Source: Porticoccus sp.
Lineage (GTDB): Bacteria; Pseudomonadota; Gammaproteobacteria; Pseudomonadales; Porticoccaceae
DNA length: 5,797 bases
Assembly (NCBI GenBank): GCA_023263825.1
Contig: JALQUJ010000070.1
Coordinates: forward strand, 1-5,797
Reading direction: 5' to 3'
How positions within the stretch are numbered: the stretch's first letter is position 1; the number at the start of each line of letters is the position of its first letter. A program made the translations under genes and the position numbers. The notes under the pieces are model-generated. The model had not been told where the DNA came from. It saw only the letters and a list, made by a program, of their open reading frames with translations, and did not search any database. Positions 1 through 4,849 of the stretch are shown in pieces.

Positions 1-3
1 ATT

Positions 4-9
4 AAGGGG
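4..9 (+). promoter_or_regulatory. Ribosome-binding site of the PAS-GGDEF-EAL gene
   Basis: AAGGGG lies five bases before ATG at 15-17 and is a strong Shine-Dalgarno match. It decides the start: the PAS coding frame (frame of position 26 onward) has an in-frame TAA at 23-25 and no start codon before ATG 146, which would cut off most of the PAS domain. The well-spaced site therefore argues that translation starts at 15 in another frame and that a base is missing soon after. The ATG overlaps a TAA at 13-15 (TAATG), a common arrangement for coupling to an upstream gene. Confidence 0.6.
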
Positions 10-145
10 TGTTAATGAGCTCTAAAGAAGAGCTTTTAAAGTACTGGTTGAATCGGTCCCCTACGGCAGACTTTTCTTTGCTTACGGCGTCTGTGTCGAC
101 GCTAATAAACATGCCCTTGAGCTTTTAGGCTGTAGGCTTGACCAG

Positions 146-1048
146 ATGGTAGGTGCTTCGCTGGATAATATTACCGGTGAGGAGTCGTCTGCTCTGGTTG
201 ACCTGAAACTCCAGCTAAAGAAAGCCTCTAAGAATCGAGAAAAAGAAATCCAGTGGCAATGCCCTCTGGAGGCTGGTTCATGTGATGTCACGGTTAATAT
301 TGTTTATGTGACAGAGGATGACAAAGAACTTGTGGTGATGTTGAATCATCAGCAGGTGGCATCACAACCTATTAGTCCGCACCAAGTAGACTCTCAGAAA
401 GCAGGTTCACAGCAGGCTCTGGAAGAAAATCTGTCGTCAAAATCTACCGATGTTGTACCACCTTCTAGTAAGCCTTCATCACCGACAGACAAGCTACCAT
501 CGATATTTCCCAAAAGTTATTCTGCTGATTCAGTACCTTCATTTACGGATACGCCGTTTGTTGGTTCCTCAGGTGTAACGCAAGACCCTGGGGCTCGAAG
601 CTATGGTGAAGAACAAGATGGTTTTGAGCCCATAGAGAATCATTCCAAGCCTGGGTCAGATGGGGTGCAAAAATTAGAGCCACAAAAACCTGAATTTAAA
701 GATTTCAATTCTGTTACTAATCCGGTGCCTGGTTTAGACCTGGCTAATGCGATAAAGCCAGGCATTTCCCCCGATTTTATCGCCCAGTCTGAAAGTGGAG
801 CATTACAAGAGCTAGATGAAAGTACGGAGGGTATTAAGCCGTGGGATAAGGCTGGCCGTGATCATTATTTTGATGGACTGACGAATTTACCAAATCGCCA
901 AATGCTGTCTCAAACCATTTCCTCTTTCCTTGAAGGTCATAAAAATCAGCAGGTTTGTGGTGCTGTGATGATGCTGGATCTGGACCACTTTAAAGATATT
1001 AATGATTCTTGGGGCCATACTGTTGGTGATCAGGTCATAAAAAAATAG
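146..1048 (+). CDS. N-terminal open fragment: PAS remainder, disordered linker, start of GGDEF
   Basis: This is the longest open stretch of the front half, but ATG 146 is an internal Met (residue 45 of the repaired protein) without a ribosome-binding site, so it is a fragment and not a separate gene. In repaired numbering the PAS domain spans about 7-114, including the typical stretch VCVDANKHALELLG that lies upstream of 146. Residues 115-280 are rich in Ser, Pro, Gln and acidic residues, with no predicted fold by eye, and form a flexible linker. GGDEF begins near residue 283 (FDGLTNLPNRQML) and contains the metal-binding LDLDHFKDIND region (about 320-330). The fragment stops at TAG 1046-1048, directly after the A7 run. 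Confidence 0.6.
   Translation: MVGASLDNITGEESSALVDLKLQLKKASKNREKEIQWQCPLEAGSCDVTVNIVYVTEDDKELVVMLNHQQVASQPISPHQVDSQKAGSQQALEENLSSKSTDVVPPSSKPSSPTDKLPSIFPKSYSADSVPSFTDTPFVGSSGVTQDPGARSYGEEQDGFEPIENHSKPGSDGVQKLEPQKPEFKDFNSVTNPVPGLDLANAIKPGISPDFIAQSESGALQELDESTEGIKPWDKAGRDHYFDGLTNLPNRQMLSQTISSFLEGHKNQQVCGAVMMLDLDHFKDINDSWGHTVGDQVIKK
1039..1048 (+). other. A7 slippery run followed by TAG (possible -1 frameshift site or lost A)
   Basis: In the upstream frame the codons are ATA AAA AAA TAG, so the run has the A-AAA-AAA form of a bacterial -1 slippery heptamer, with the zero-frame stop immediately after it. A -1 shift here reads ATA GGG CGA and continues into the GGDEF core. The same result follows if one A was lost from an original run of eight. 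I see no strong downstream stem or upstream Shine-Dalgarno-like stimulator. Confidence 0.35.
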
Positions 1049-1083
1049 GGCGAGCTGTAACCTCATTAGCTATAGGGGAAAAT

Positions 1084-2046
1084 ATGCTGGCTCGGATGAG
1101 TGGTGATGAATTTGTTCTGTTTATCCCGGAGCTGTCTGACAGTATCTCCCAAGCTGCTTGGGATGCACAGGATGTTGCTGAGAAAGTAAGTGAGATTGTT
1201 GCTTCACCAATTTTTCAGGATGGTCATGAAATTATTTTAACGGCCAGTATCGGTATTTCTTTGGTGACGGATTCTAATGTCACTGCTGAGCATGTGTTGC
1301 AATATGCTGATACAGCAATGTATGAGGCTAAGAGAAAAGGCCGAAACAGCATTGCATTTTTTGACTCGTGTATTACTGAAAAGGCGCAACGCCAGATCGG
1401 TATGAATACCCGTTTGAGGAAAGCGCTTGATAATCATGAGTTTGCACTTTACGTACAGCCTCAAATTTGTGTGCAATCTGGTGAAATGCTTGGTGGAGAA
1501 GTACTACTCCGCTGGATGAGTTCTGAGAAAGTGACGAATATGCCATCAGAGTTTATCCCTGTATTGAAATCGTCTGGTTTAATTGTTGATGTAGGTCGTT
1601 GGGTCATTCGTACGGCATGTGAATACGTGAGAACATTTCTTGATAAAGGCATCTGGCAAGATCACATGCGCCTTAGTATCAATATTAGTCCTCGTCAGTT
1701 CAGAGACCCACAGCTGTTAGAAATTGTTCAGCATAGTATGAACAGTTACAACATTGGTCCTAAATTCCTCAATTTTGAAGTCACTGAAAACCTTGTTATT
1801 GATGATGTTGATGAGGCAATCGAGAAAATGGAGGCGATCAAATCACTTGGAGCCATGTTCTCCATTGATGATTTCGGTATTGGTTATTCGTCTATGATCT
1901 ATCTGAAAAGACTGCCGTTTGATCAACTTAAAATTGACCGAGAGTTTATCCGAAATATACATCGTGACCCTGAGACTAGGGGAGTTGTAGAGGCGATCAT
2001 GGCTGTTTCCAAACAATATGGCCTTAAAGTAACAGCTGAAGGGTAG
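1084..2046 (+). CDS. C-terminal open fragment: GGDEF core and most of the EAL domain
   Basis: This is the continuation of the same protein. The coding signal in this frame begins near 1045, upstream of ATG 1084, so that ATG is internal (residue 358 when repaired). The GGDEF signature is SGDEF (363-367). The RxxD inhibitory site expected just upstream is absent (IGEN). The EAL signature is EVL (496-498). Other EAL catalytic positions are kept: N557 in NISPRQF, E589 in FEVTEN, D619-D620 in DDFGIGYSS, K640 in KIDREF and E676 in TAEG. Beyond the third break, Q696 in SYQGAHF is also kept. From family knowledge, SGDEF can be compatible with cyclase activity and a full metal and lysine set favours phosphodiesterase activity. 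Activity is inferred only. The fragment lacks the last 38 residues, which are encoded in another frame at 2043-2159. Confidence 0.65.
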   Translation: MLARMSGDEFVLFIPELSDSISQAAWDAQDVAEKVSEIVASPIFQDGHEIILTASIGISLVTDSNVTAEHVLQYADTAMYEAKRKGRNSIAFFDSCITEKAQRQIGMNTRLRKALDNHEFALYVQPQICVQSGEMLGGEVLLRWMSSEKVTNMPSEFIPVLKSSGLIVDVGRWVIRTACEYVRTFLDKGIWQDHMRLSINISPRQFRDPQLLEIVQHSMNSYNIGPKFLNFEVTENLVIDDVDEAIEKMEAIKSLGAMFSIDDFGIGYSSMIYLKRLPFDQLKIDREFIRNIHRDPETRGVVEAIMAVSKQYGLKVTAEG

Positions 2047-2155
2047 AAGACCGAGAAGCACTCACTATTTTGAAAGAGCTTGGTTGTCATTCTTACCAAG
2101 GGGCACATTTCAGCATGCCTGTTCCCTGCGATCATTTCACAAAACTACTCGCTGC

Positions 2156-2167
2156 TTAGTTAGTTAG
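2156..2167 (+). repeat. TTAG x3 tandem repeat giving stops in all three frames
   Basis: Three TTAG units in a row contain TAG at 2157, 2161 and 2165, one in each forward frame. The first is the natural stop of the GGDEF-EAL gene. It is probably incidental, but it guarantees termination whatever frame the ribosome is in. Confidence 0.5.
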
Positions 2168-2178
2168 GCCGCCCTCAG

Positions 2179-2210
2179 CTTATAAACCGTTTATTTCCCT
2201 CTTATAAACC
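2179..2210 (+). repeat. Direct repeat CTTATAAACC, two copies 22 bp apart
   Basis: Identical 10-mers lie at 2179-2188 and 2201-2210, about two helical turns apart. A looser copy (TTCTAAAACC) follows at 2222-2231. The first copy overlaps an inverted repeat ATAAAC-C-GTTTAT at 2182-2194. They lie upstream of the candidate ndk promoters, where a regulator could bind. The region is low in complexity, so chance is quite possible. Confidence 0.3.
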
Positions 2211-2241
2211 CCTTGTTTTCTTTCTAAAACCCCCTAGTTCC

Positions 2242-2270
2242 TTGTAGCTCTTGGTATTCAAGAGTAAAAT
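2242..2270 (+). promoter_or_regulatory. Candidate sigma70 promoter for ndk with an inverted repeat filling the spacer
   Basis: TTGTAG (2242-2247) and TAAAAT (2265-2270) are separated by exactly 17 bp. The -10 box matches five of six consensus bases; the -35 keeps only TTG. The whole spacer is the inverted repeat CTCTTG-GTATT-CAAGAG (2248-2264), an arrangement expected of an operator, though no regulator can be named. It lies about 85 bp upstream of ndk. It is not a convincing terminator for the preceding gene, because the stem is weak and no T run follows directly. Confidence 0.35.
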
Positions 2271-2323
2271 CTGCGTCTATTTTTGTTCGGTAGATTGGGC
2301 CGTAGGGCGGCACTGCTACCATG

Positions 2324-2329
2324 TATAAT
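2324..2329 (+). promoter_or_regulatory. Perfect TATAAT -10 box just upstream of ndk
   Basis: This is an exact consensus -10 hexamer. A start about seven bases downstream would give a leader of roughly 20 bases before ndk. No acceptable -35 is found at spacings of 16-18 bp. A small GC-only inverted repeat, GCCG-TAGGG-CGGC (2299-2311), sits where the -35 would be. It could be an activator-dependent or second ndk promoter, or coincidence. Confidence 0.35.
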
Positions 2330-2340
2330 TACTTCTTGCC

Positions 2341-2345
2341 GGAGA
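2341..2345 (+). promoter_or_regulatory. Ribosome-binding site of ndk
   Basis: GGAGA is nine bases before ATG 2355. It selects this start over the in-frame ATG at 2283, which would add 24 residues not found in the family. Confidence 0.7.
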
Positions 2346-2354
2346 CACCTATTA

Positions 2355-2780
2355 ATGGCTATTGAACGTACCCTTTCTATTATTAAGCCCGATGCAGTTG
2401 CTAAGAATGTTATTGGAAAAATTTATGAGCGTTTTGAAAGTGCGGGCTTGAAAATTGTAGCGTCTAAAATGCTTCAACTTTCAGATGATAAAGCAGGCGG
2501 CTTCTACGCTGAGCATAAAGAACGTCCATTTTATGCTGATTTGGTAGGCTTCATGACATCTGGCCCTGTTGTAGTGCAGGTTCTTGAGGGTGAAGGCGCT
2601 ATTGCTAAAAACCGTGACTTAATGGGTGCGACTAACCCCAAAGAAGCAGATGCAGGAACAATTCGTGCTGATTTCGCTGAATCAATTGACGCTAACGCTG
2701 TTCACGGTTCTGACTCACCAGCTTCAGCAGAGCGTGAAGTTGCTTATTTCTTTAATGACGATGAAATTTGTGCACGATAA
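2355..2780 (+). CDS. ndk: Nucleoside diphosphate kinase
   Basis: Ndk transfers the gamma phosphate of ATP to nucleoside diphosphates through a phosphohistidine, keeping NTP and dNTP pools balanced in the cytoplasm. The product is 141 residues, close to the usual 140-143. It starts with the family hallmark MAIERTLSIIKPDAV. All known active-site residues are present: K11, Y51, F59, R87, T93, R104, N114 and the catalytic H117 in NAVHGSDS. The start at ATG 2355 fits family length and has a GGAGA site. The gene is intact, with no frame problem. It lies 195 bp after the GGDEF-EAL gene and probably has its own promoter. No strong terminator separates it from rlmN, 83 bp downstream, so read-through into the rlmN-pilF-rodZ group is likely. 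Confidence 0.97.
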   Translation: MAIERTLSIIKPDAVAKNVIGKIYERFESAGLKIVASKMLQLSDDKAGGFYAEHKERPFYADLVGFMTSGPVVVQVLEGEGAIAKNRDLMGATNPKEADAGTIRADFAESIDANAVHGSDSPASAEREVAYFFNDDEICAR

Positions 2781-2817
2781 TTATTTATGTATGAGCGTTT
2801 TTTAAAGATACAGTGTA

Positions 2818-2847
2818 TTAGTACTAAAAGTGCAAACCTCAGGTTTG
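2818..2847 (+). promoter_or_regulatory. Two palindromes upstream of rlmN
   Basis: TTAGTACTAA (2818-2827) is a perfect 10-bp palindrome. CAAACCT-C-AGGTTTG (2833-2847) is a perfect inverted repeat with 7-bp arms and a single central base. The second ends seven bases before the rlmN ribosome-binding site. It could be a DNA operator, or in RNA a small 5-bp hairpin close to the site of ribosome loading. No regulator family is recognised and neither resembles a terminator. There is no other clear signal in the 83-bp ndk-rlmN gap. Confidence 0.35.
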
Positions 2848-2853
2848 TCATGC

Positions 2854-2858
2854 GGGAG
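2854..2858 (+). promoter_or_regulatory. Ribosome-binding site of rlmN
   Basis: GGGAG lies five bases before ATG 2864 and supports that start for rlmN. Confidence 0.65.
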
Positions 2859-2863
2859 AATAT

Positions 2864-4045
2864 ATGACCGCAGCTTGTGCTGAAACAACTGCAGCAGTAG
2901 AGCCTCAGGAGGGTAAAATAAATCTTCTGGGGCTTTCTGCTGAAAAGCTTACTCGTTTTTTTGCCGATATCGGTGAAAAACCTTTTCGTGCTACACAGGT
3001 TTTAAAGTGGATCCACCAAATGGGTGTGGATGACTTTGATGAGATGACGAACCTTTCAAAAGGTCTTCGTGAAAAACTTAAAGTTGCAGCAGAAATTAAA
3101 GCGCCTGAAGTGGTTAGCTACCATGATTCTGCTGATGGAACCAGCAAATGGTTGATCCGAGTCAGTGATGGCAATTGTATTGAAACGGTTTTTATTCCTG
3201 AAAAAGATCGCGGAACCCTGTGTATTTCTTCACAAATAGGGTGTTCATTAGATTGCAGCTTTTGTGCGACAGGTAAGCAAGGTTTTAACCGTGATTTAAC
3301 CGCTGCCGAAATTATTGGCCAGCTGTGGATTGCAGCAAAGGCATTTGATTCATTAGGAGCAAAAGCAAATAGAGTTGTTAGTAACGTTGTCATGATGGGG
3401 ATGGGAGAGCCACTCCTAAATTTTGATAATGTAGTTGATGCCATGGGGCTGATGTTAAACGATAACGCTTATGGTTTATCAAAGCGTCGGGTGACTCTGA
3501 GTACCTCTGGTGTAGTTCCCATGCTAGATCAACTTGCCGATGTGAGTGACGTGTCATTGGCTATTTCATTGCATGCACCTAATGATGAACTACGTAATGA
3601 GCTGGTTCCTATCAACAAAAAATATCCTATTGCAACGCTGTTAGCTTCGGCACGTCGCTATCTCGATAAAATGCCCGATGTTCGCCGAAAAATAACGGTT
3701 GAATATACATTGATAGATAAAGTGAATGATCGTGATGAACATGCCCGAGAATTGGCGGTACTGTTGAGTGATATACCCTGTAAAATCAATTTGATTCCCT
3801 TTAACCCTTTTGATCAGTCTGATTATAAGCGGGTGACAAATACTGCTTTGAACAGATTCAGAGACATACTCCATCGAGCCGGCCATACTGTGACAGTAAG
3901 AACCACTCGAGGTGATGATATTGCGGCAGCTTGTGGCCAGTTAGCTGGTACAGTAAACGATAAAACTCGCCGAAGTGAACGCTACGAACATCAGAGCGAA
4001 TATAAGAATCAGGAACGGCCGGTAAAATTTGTTAATGGACAGTAA
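2864..4045 (+). CDS. rlmN: Dual-specificity 23S rRNA/tRNA adenine-C2 methyltransferase, radical SAM
   Basis: RlmN methylates C2 of A2503 in 23S rRNA and of A37 in a set of tRNAs, supporting translational fidelity. The product is 393 residues, normal for the family. An N-terminal helical domain (about 20-100, with FRATQVLKWIHQ) precedes the radical SAM core. The [4Fe-4S] cysteines are C127, C131 and C134 in GCSLDCSFCATGKQ. The two chemistry cysteines are C120 (RGTLC) and C357 (DDIAAACGQLA); by alignment to E. coli numbering, C357 is the one that carries the methyl group. The SAM-binding MGMGEPLLN motif is at about 178-186. The final 30 residues are polar and variable. The gene is intact. Its stop is only two bases from the pilF start, so the two are almost certainly co-transcribed and perhaps translationally coupled. 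Confidence 0.97.
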   Translation: MTAACAETTAAVEPQEGKINLLGLSAEKLTRFFADIGEKPFRATQVLKWIHQMGVDDFDEMTNLSKGLREKLKVAAEIKAPEVVSYHDSADGTSKWLIRVSDGNCIETVFIPEKDRGTLCISSQIGCSLDCSFCATGKQGFNRDLTAAEIIGQLWIAAKAFDSLGAKANRVVSNVVMMGMGEPLLNFDNVVDAMGLMLNDNAYGLSKRRVTLSTSGVVPMLDQLADVSDVSLAISLHAPNDELRNELVPINKKYPIATLLASARRYLDKMPDVRRKITVEYTLIDKVNDRDEHARELAVLLSDIPCKINLIPFNPFDQSDYKRVTNTALNRFRDILHRAGHTVTVRTTRGDDIAAACGQLAGTVNDKTRRSERYEHQSEYKNQERPVKFVNGQ

Positions 4046-4047
4046 GC

Positions 4048-4680
4048 ATGAATAAAGTAGGACGACCTAACATAAGATATTCAACAAAGCTTTTACTGCT
4101 CAGTGGTGTTTTTTCTGTGCTTTTTTTGATGGGGTGTACAACTACAACGACGTCTCCTACAGCAAACAAGCCAGAGGTAGATACCGAAAAAGTGATGGAT
4201 AATCGGTTGCAGTTGGCATTGGGTTACATGGGGCAAGGTAACCATGAGCGTGCAAGGGAGCACTTAAATAAGGCTATGGAGGTTAATAGCCGTTCTCCTG
4301 AGTTACATGATGTGTGGGCATTGTTATACCAACGAGAAAATGAACTGGAAGCGGCGGAATCCCATTACAAAAAAGCTTTAAGCTATAACCCAAAATTTAC
4401 CCGGGGTAGAAATAATTGTGGCTTGTTTTTGCTCCGTCTAAACCGCGCGGAAGAAGCTTACCAACAGTTTGTTATTGGTTCTGAAGATTTGGGCTATCCC
4501 AAACGAGCTGAATTATTTTATAAAGTGGGTATTACTGCGTTAAGACTGAATAAGAATAAAGAAGCTGAGGATGCCTTTACCAAAGCAGCAATACTCAGTC
4601 CGAGTATGTCAGTTGCCTATTTGGAACTTGCTGAATTGTCTTATGGGAAAGGCGATTATCAAGAGCCAAAGCGCTGTTAG
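4048..4680 (+). CDS. pilF: Open portion of pilF as read (signal peptide and main TPR block)
   Basis: This is the uninterrupted part of the gene, residues 1-210, of which the last four (PKRC) come from the shifted frame. It keeps the lipoprotein signal and most TPR helices. A weak GGA (4037-4039), eight bases before ATG 4048, lies inside the end of rlmN, which fits coupled translation. If the break is real, the product would still be exported and lipidated, but without the C-terminal TPR region that contributes to the PilQ interaction surface. Confidence 0.6.
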   Translation: MNKVGRPNIRYSTKLLLLSGVFSVLFLMGCTTTTTSPTANKPEVDTEKVMDNRLQLALGYMGQGNHERAREHLNKAMEVNSRSPELHDVWALLYQRENELEAAESHYKKALSYNPKFTRGRNNCGLFLLRLNRAEEAYQQFVIGSEDLGYPKRAELFYKVGITALRLNKNKEAEDAFTKAAILSPSMSVAYLELAELSYGKGDYQEPKRC

Positions 4681-4835
4681 ATAAATTTAATTCGACTAAA
4701 TCAAATGCCAGTGCAAAAGTGTTATGGTTGGGGGTTAGGTTGGAACGCCATTTAGGAAATCGAGATGCAGAAGCAAGTCAGGGCATGGCGCTAAAAAAAT
4801 TATTTCCAGATTCCCAAGAAAAAGAAGGAATATGA
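4048..4835 (+). pseudogene. pilF: Type IV pilus pilotin lipoprotein PilF/PilW, one apparent frameshift
   Basis: PilF is an outer-membrane TPR lipoprotein that localises and assembles the PilQ secretin of type IV pili. The open frame runs 4048-4680 (210 residues) and ends after GDYQEPKRC. If one G is restored between 4665 and 4666 (GAG-CC to GAG-GCC), the text reads DYQEAKALLDKF and continues in the next frame to TGA 4833-4835, about 262 residues, near the usual 250-260. A signal peptide with Lys/Arg, a hydrophobic core (14-27) and lipobox LMGC gives lipidated C30. Thr follows it rather than Asp, which fits outer-membrane sorting. TPR repeats run from about 53 onward (ALGYMGQGNHERAREHLNKA; NNCGLFLL; ALRLNKNKEAEDAFTKA). 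As read, the protein would lose its last quarter. Position after rlmN and before rodZ is the conserved one. The true C-terminus is uncertain because a different frame also looks plausible at the end. Confidence 0.88.
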
Positions 4836-4849
4836 AAGCTGGCTAAACA

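Larger units (their letters stand above)
15..2159 (+). pseudogene. PAS-GGDEF-EAL cyclic-di-GMP protein, frame broken at three sites
   Basis: This is a cytoplasmic c-di-GMP signalling protein: a PAS sensor, a long linker, a GGDEF (diguanylate cyclase-type) domain and an EAL (phosphodiesterase-type) domain. The open frame changes three times, each time as if one base were absent. At about 41/42, AAG-TA should read AAG-GTA, joining MSSKEELLK to VLVESVPYG. At 1039-1045, A7 should be A8, giving VIKKIGRAV. At 2041-2043, GGG should be GGGG, giving TAEGVED. With these repairs the protein is 715 residues and ends at TAG 2157-2159. Sequence on both sides of every break is well conserved in type, so the gene was intact recently or is intact in reality. 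No membrane segment or signal peptide is seen. Domain architecture and the EVL motif resemble FimX, but FimX has an N-terminal receiver domain that is absent here. I am sure of the family, not of the exact function or of whether the breaks are real. Confidence 0.85.

Noticed and set aside
1237..2135. Minus-strand open frames opposite the EAL region (and similar ones opposite rlmN, pilF and rodZ)
   Set aside because: They lie antisense to clear protein families, have no recognisable product and no ribosome-binding site; they are shadows of the real genes.
2160..2240. Rho-independent terminator after the GGDEF-EAL gene
   Set aside because: Only a weak AT hairpin (2182-2194) is present, with no GC stem followed by a T run.
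2168..2311. 8-bp inverted repeat GCCGCCCT / AGGGCGGC, arms about 130 bp apart
   Set aside because: The arms are far apart and short; a long-range stem is not convincing and chance is likely.
2308..2325. Sigma54 -24/-12 promoter (GGCAC near 2309)
   Set aside because: The -12 half does not match TTGC at the required spacing.
2283..2354. ndk starting at the upstream in-frame ATG 2283 (24 extra residues)
   Set aside because: Ndk proteins start at MAIERT, the GGAGA site fits ATG 2355, the extra residues are Arg/Cys-rich and unlike the family, and a TATAAT box lies inside the extension.
2781..2817. Terminator after ndk at the T run 2808-2813
   Set aside because: No GC-rich stem precedes the T run.
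126..4680. Stop-codon readthrough or amber recoding, since all four premature stops are TAG
   Set aside because: Continuing past each TAG in the same frame does not give family sequence; a change of frame is needed every time, so decoding TAG as an amino acid would not repair the proteins.
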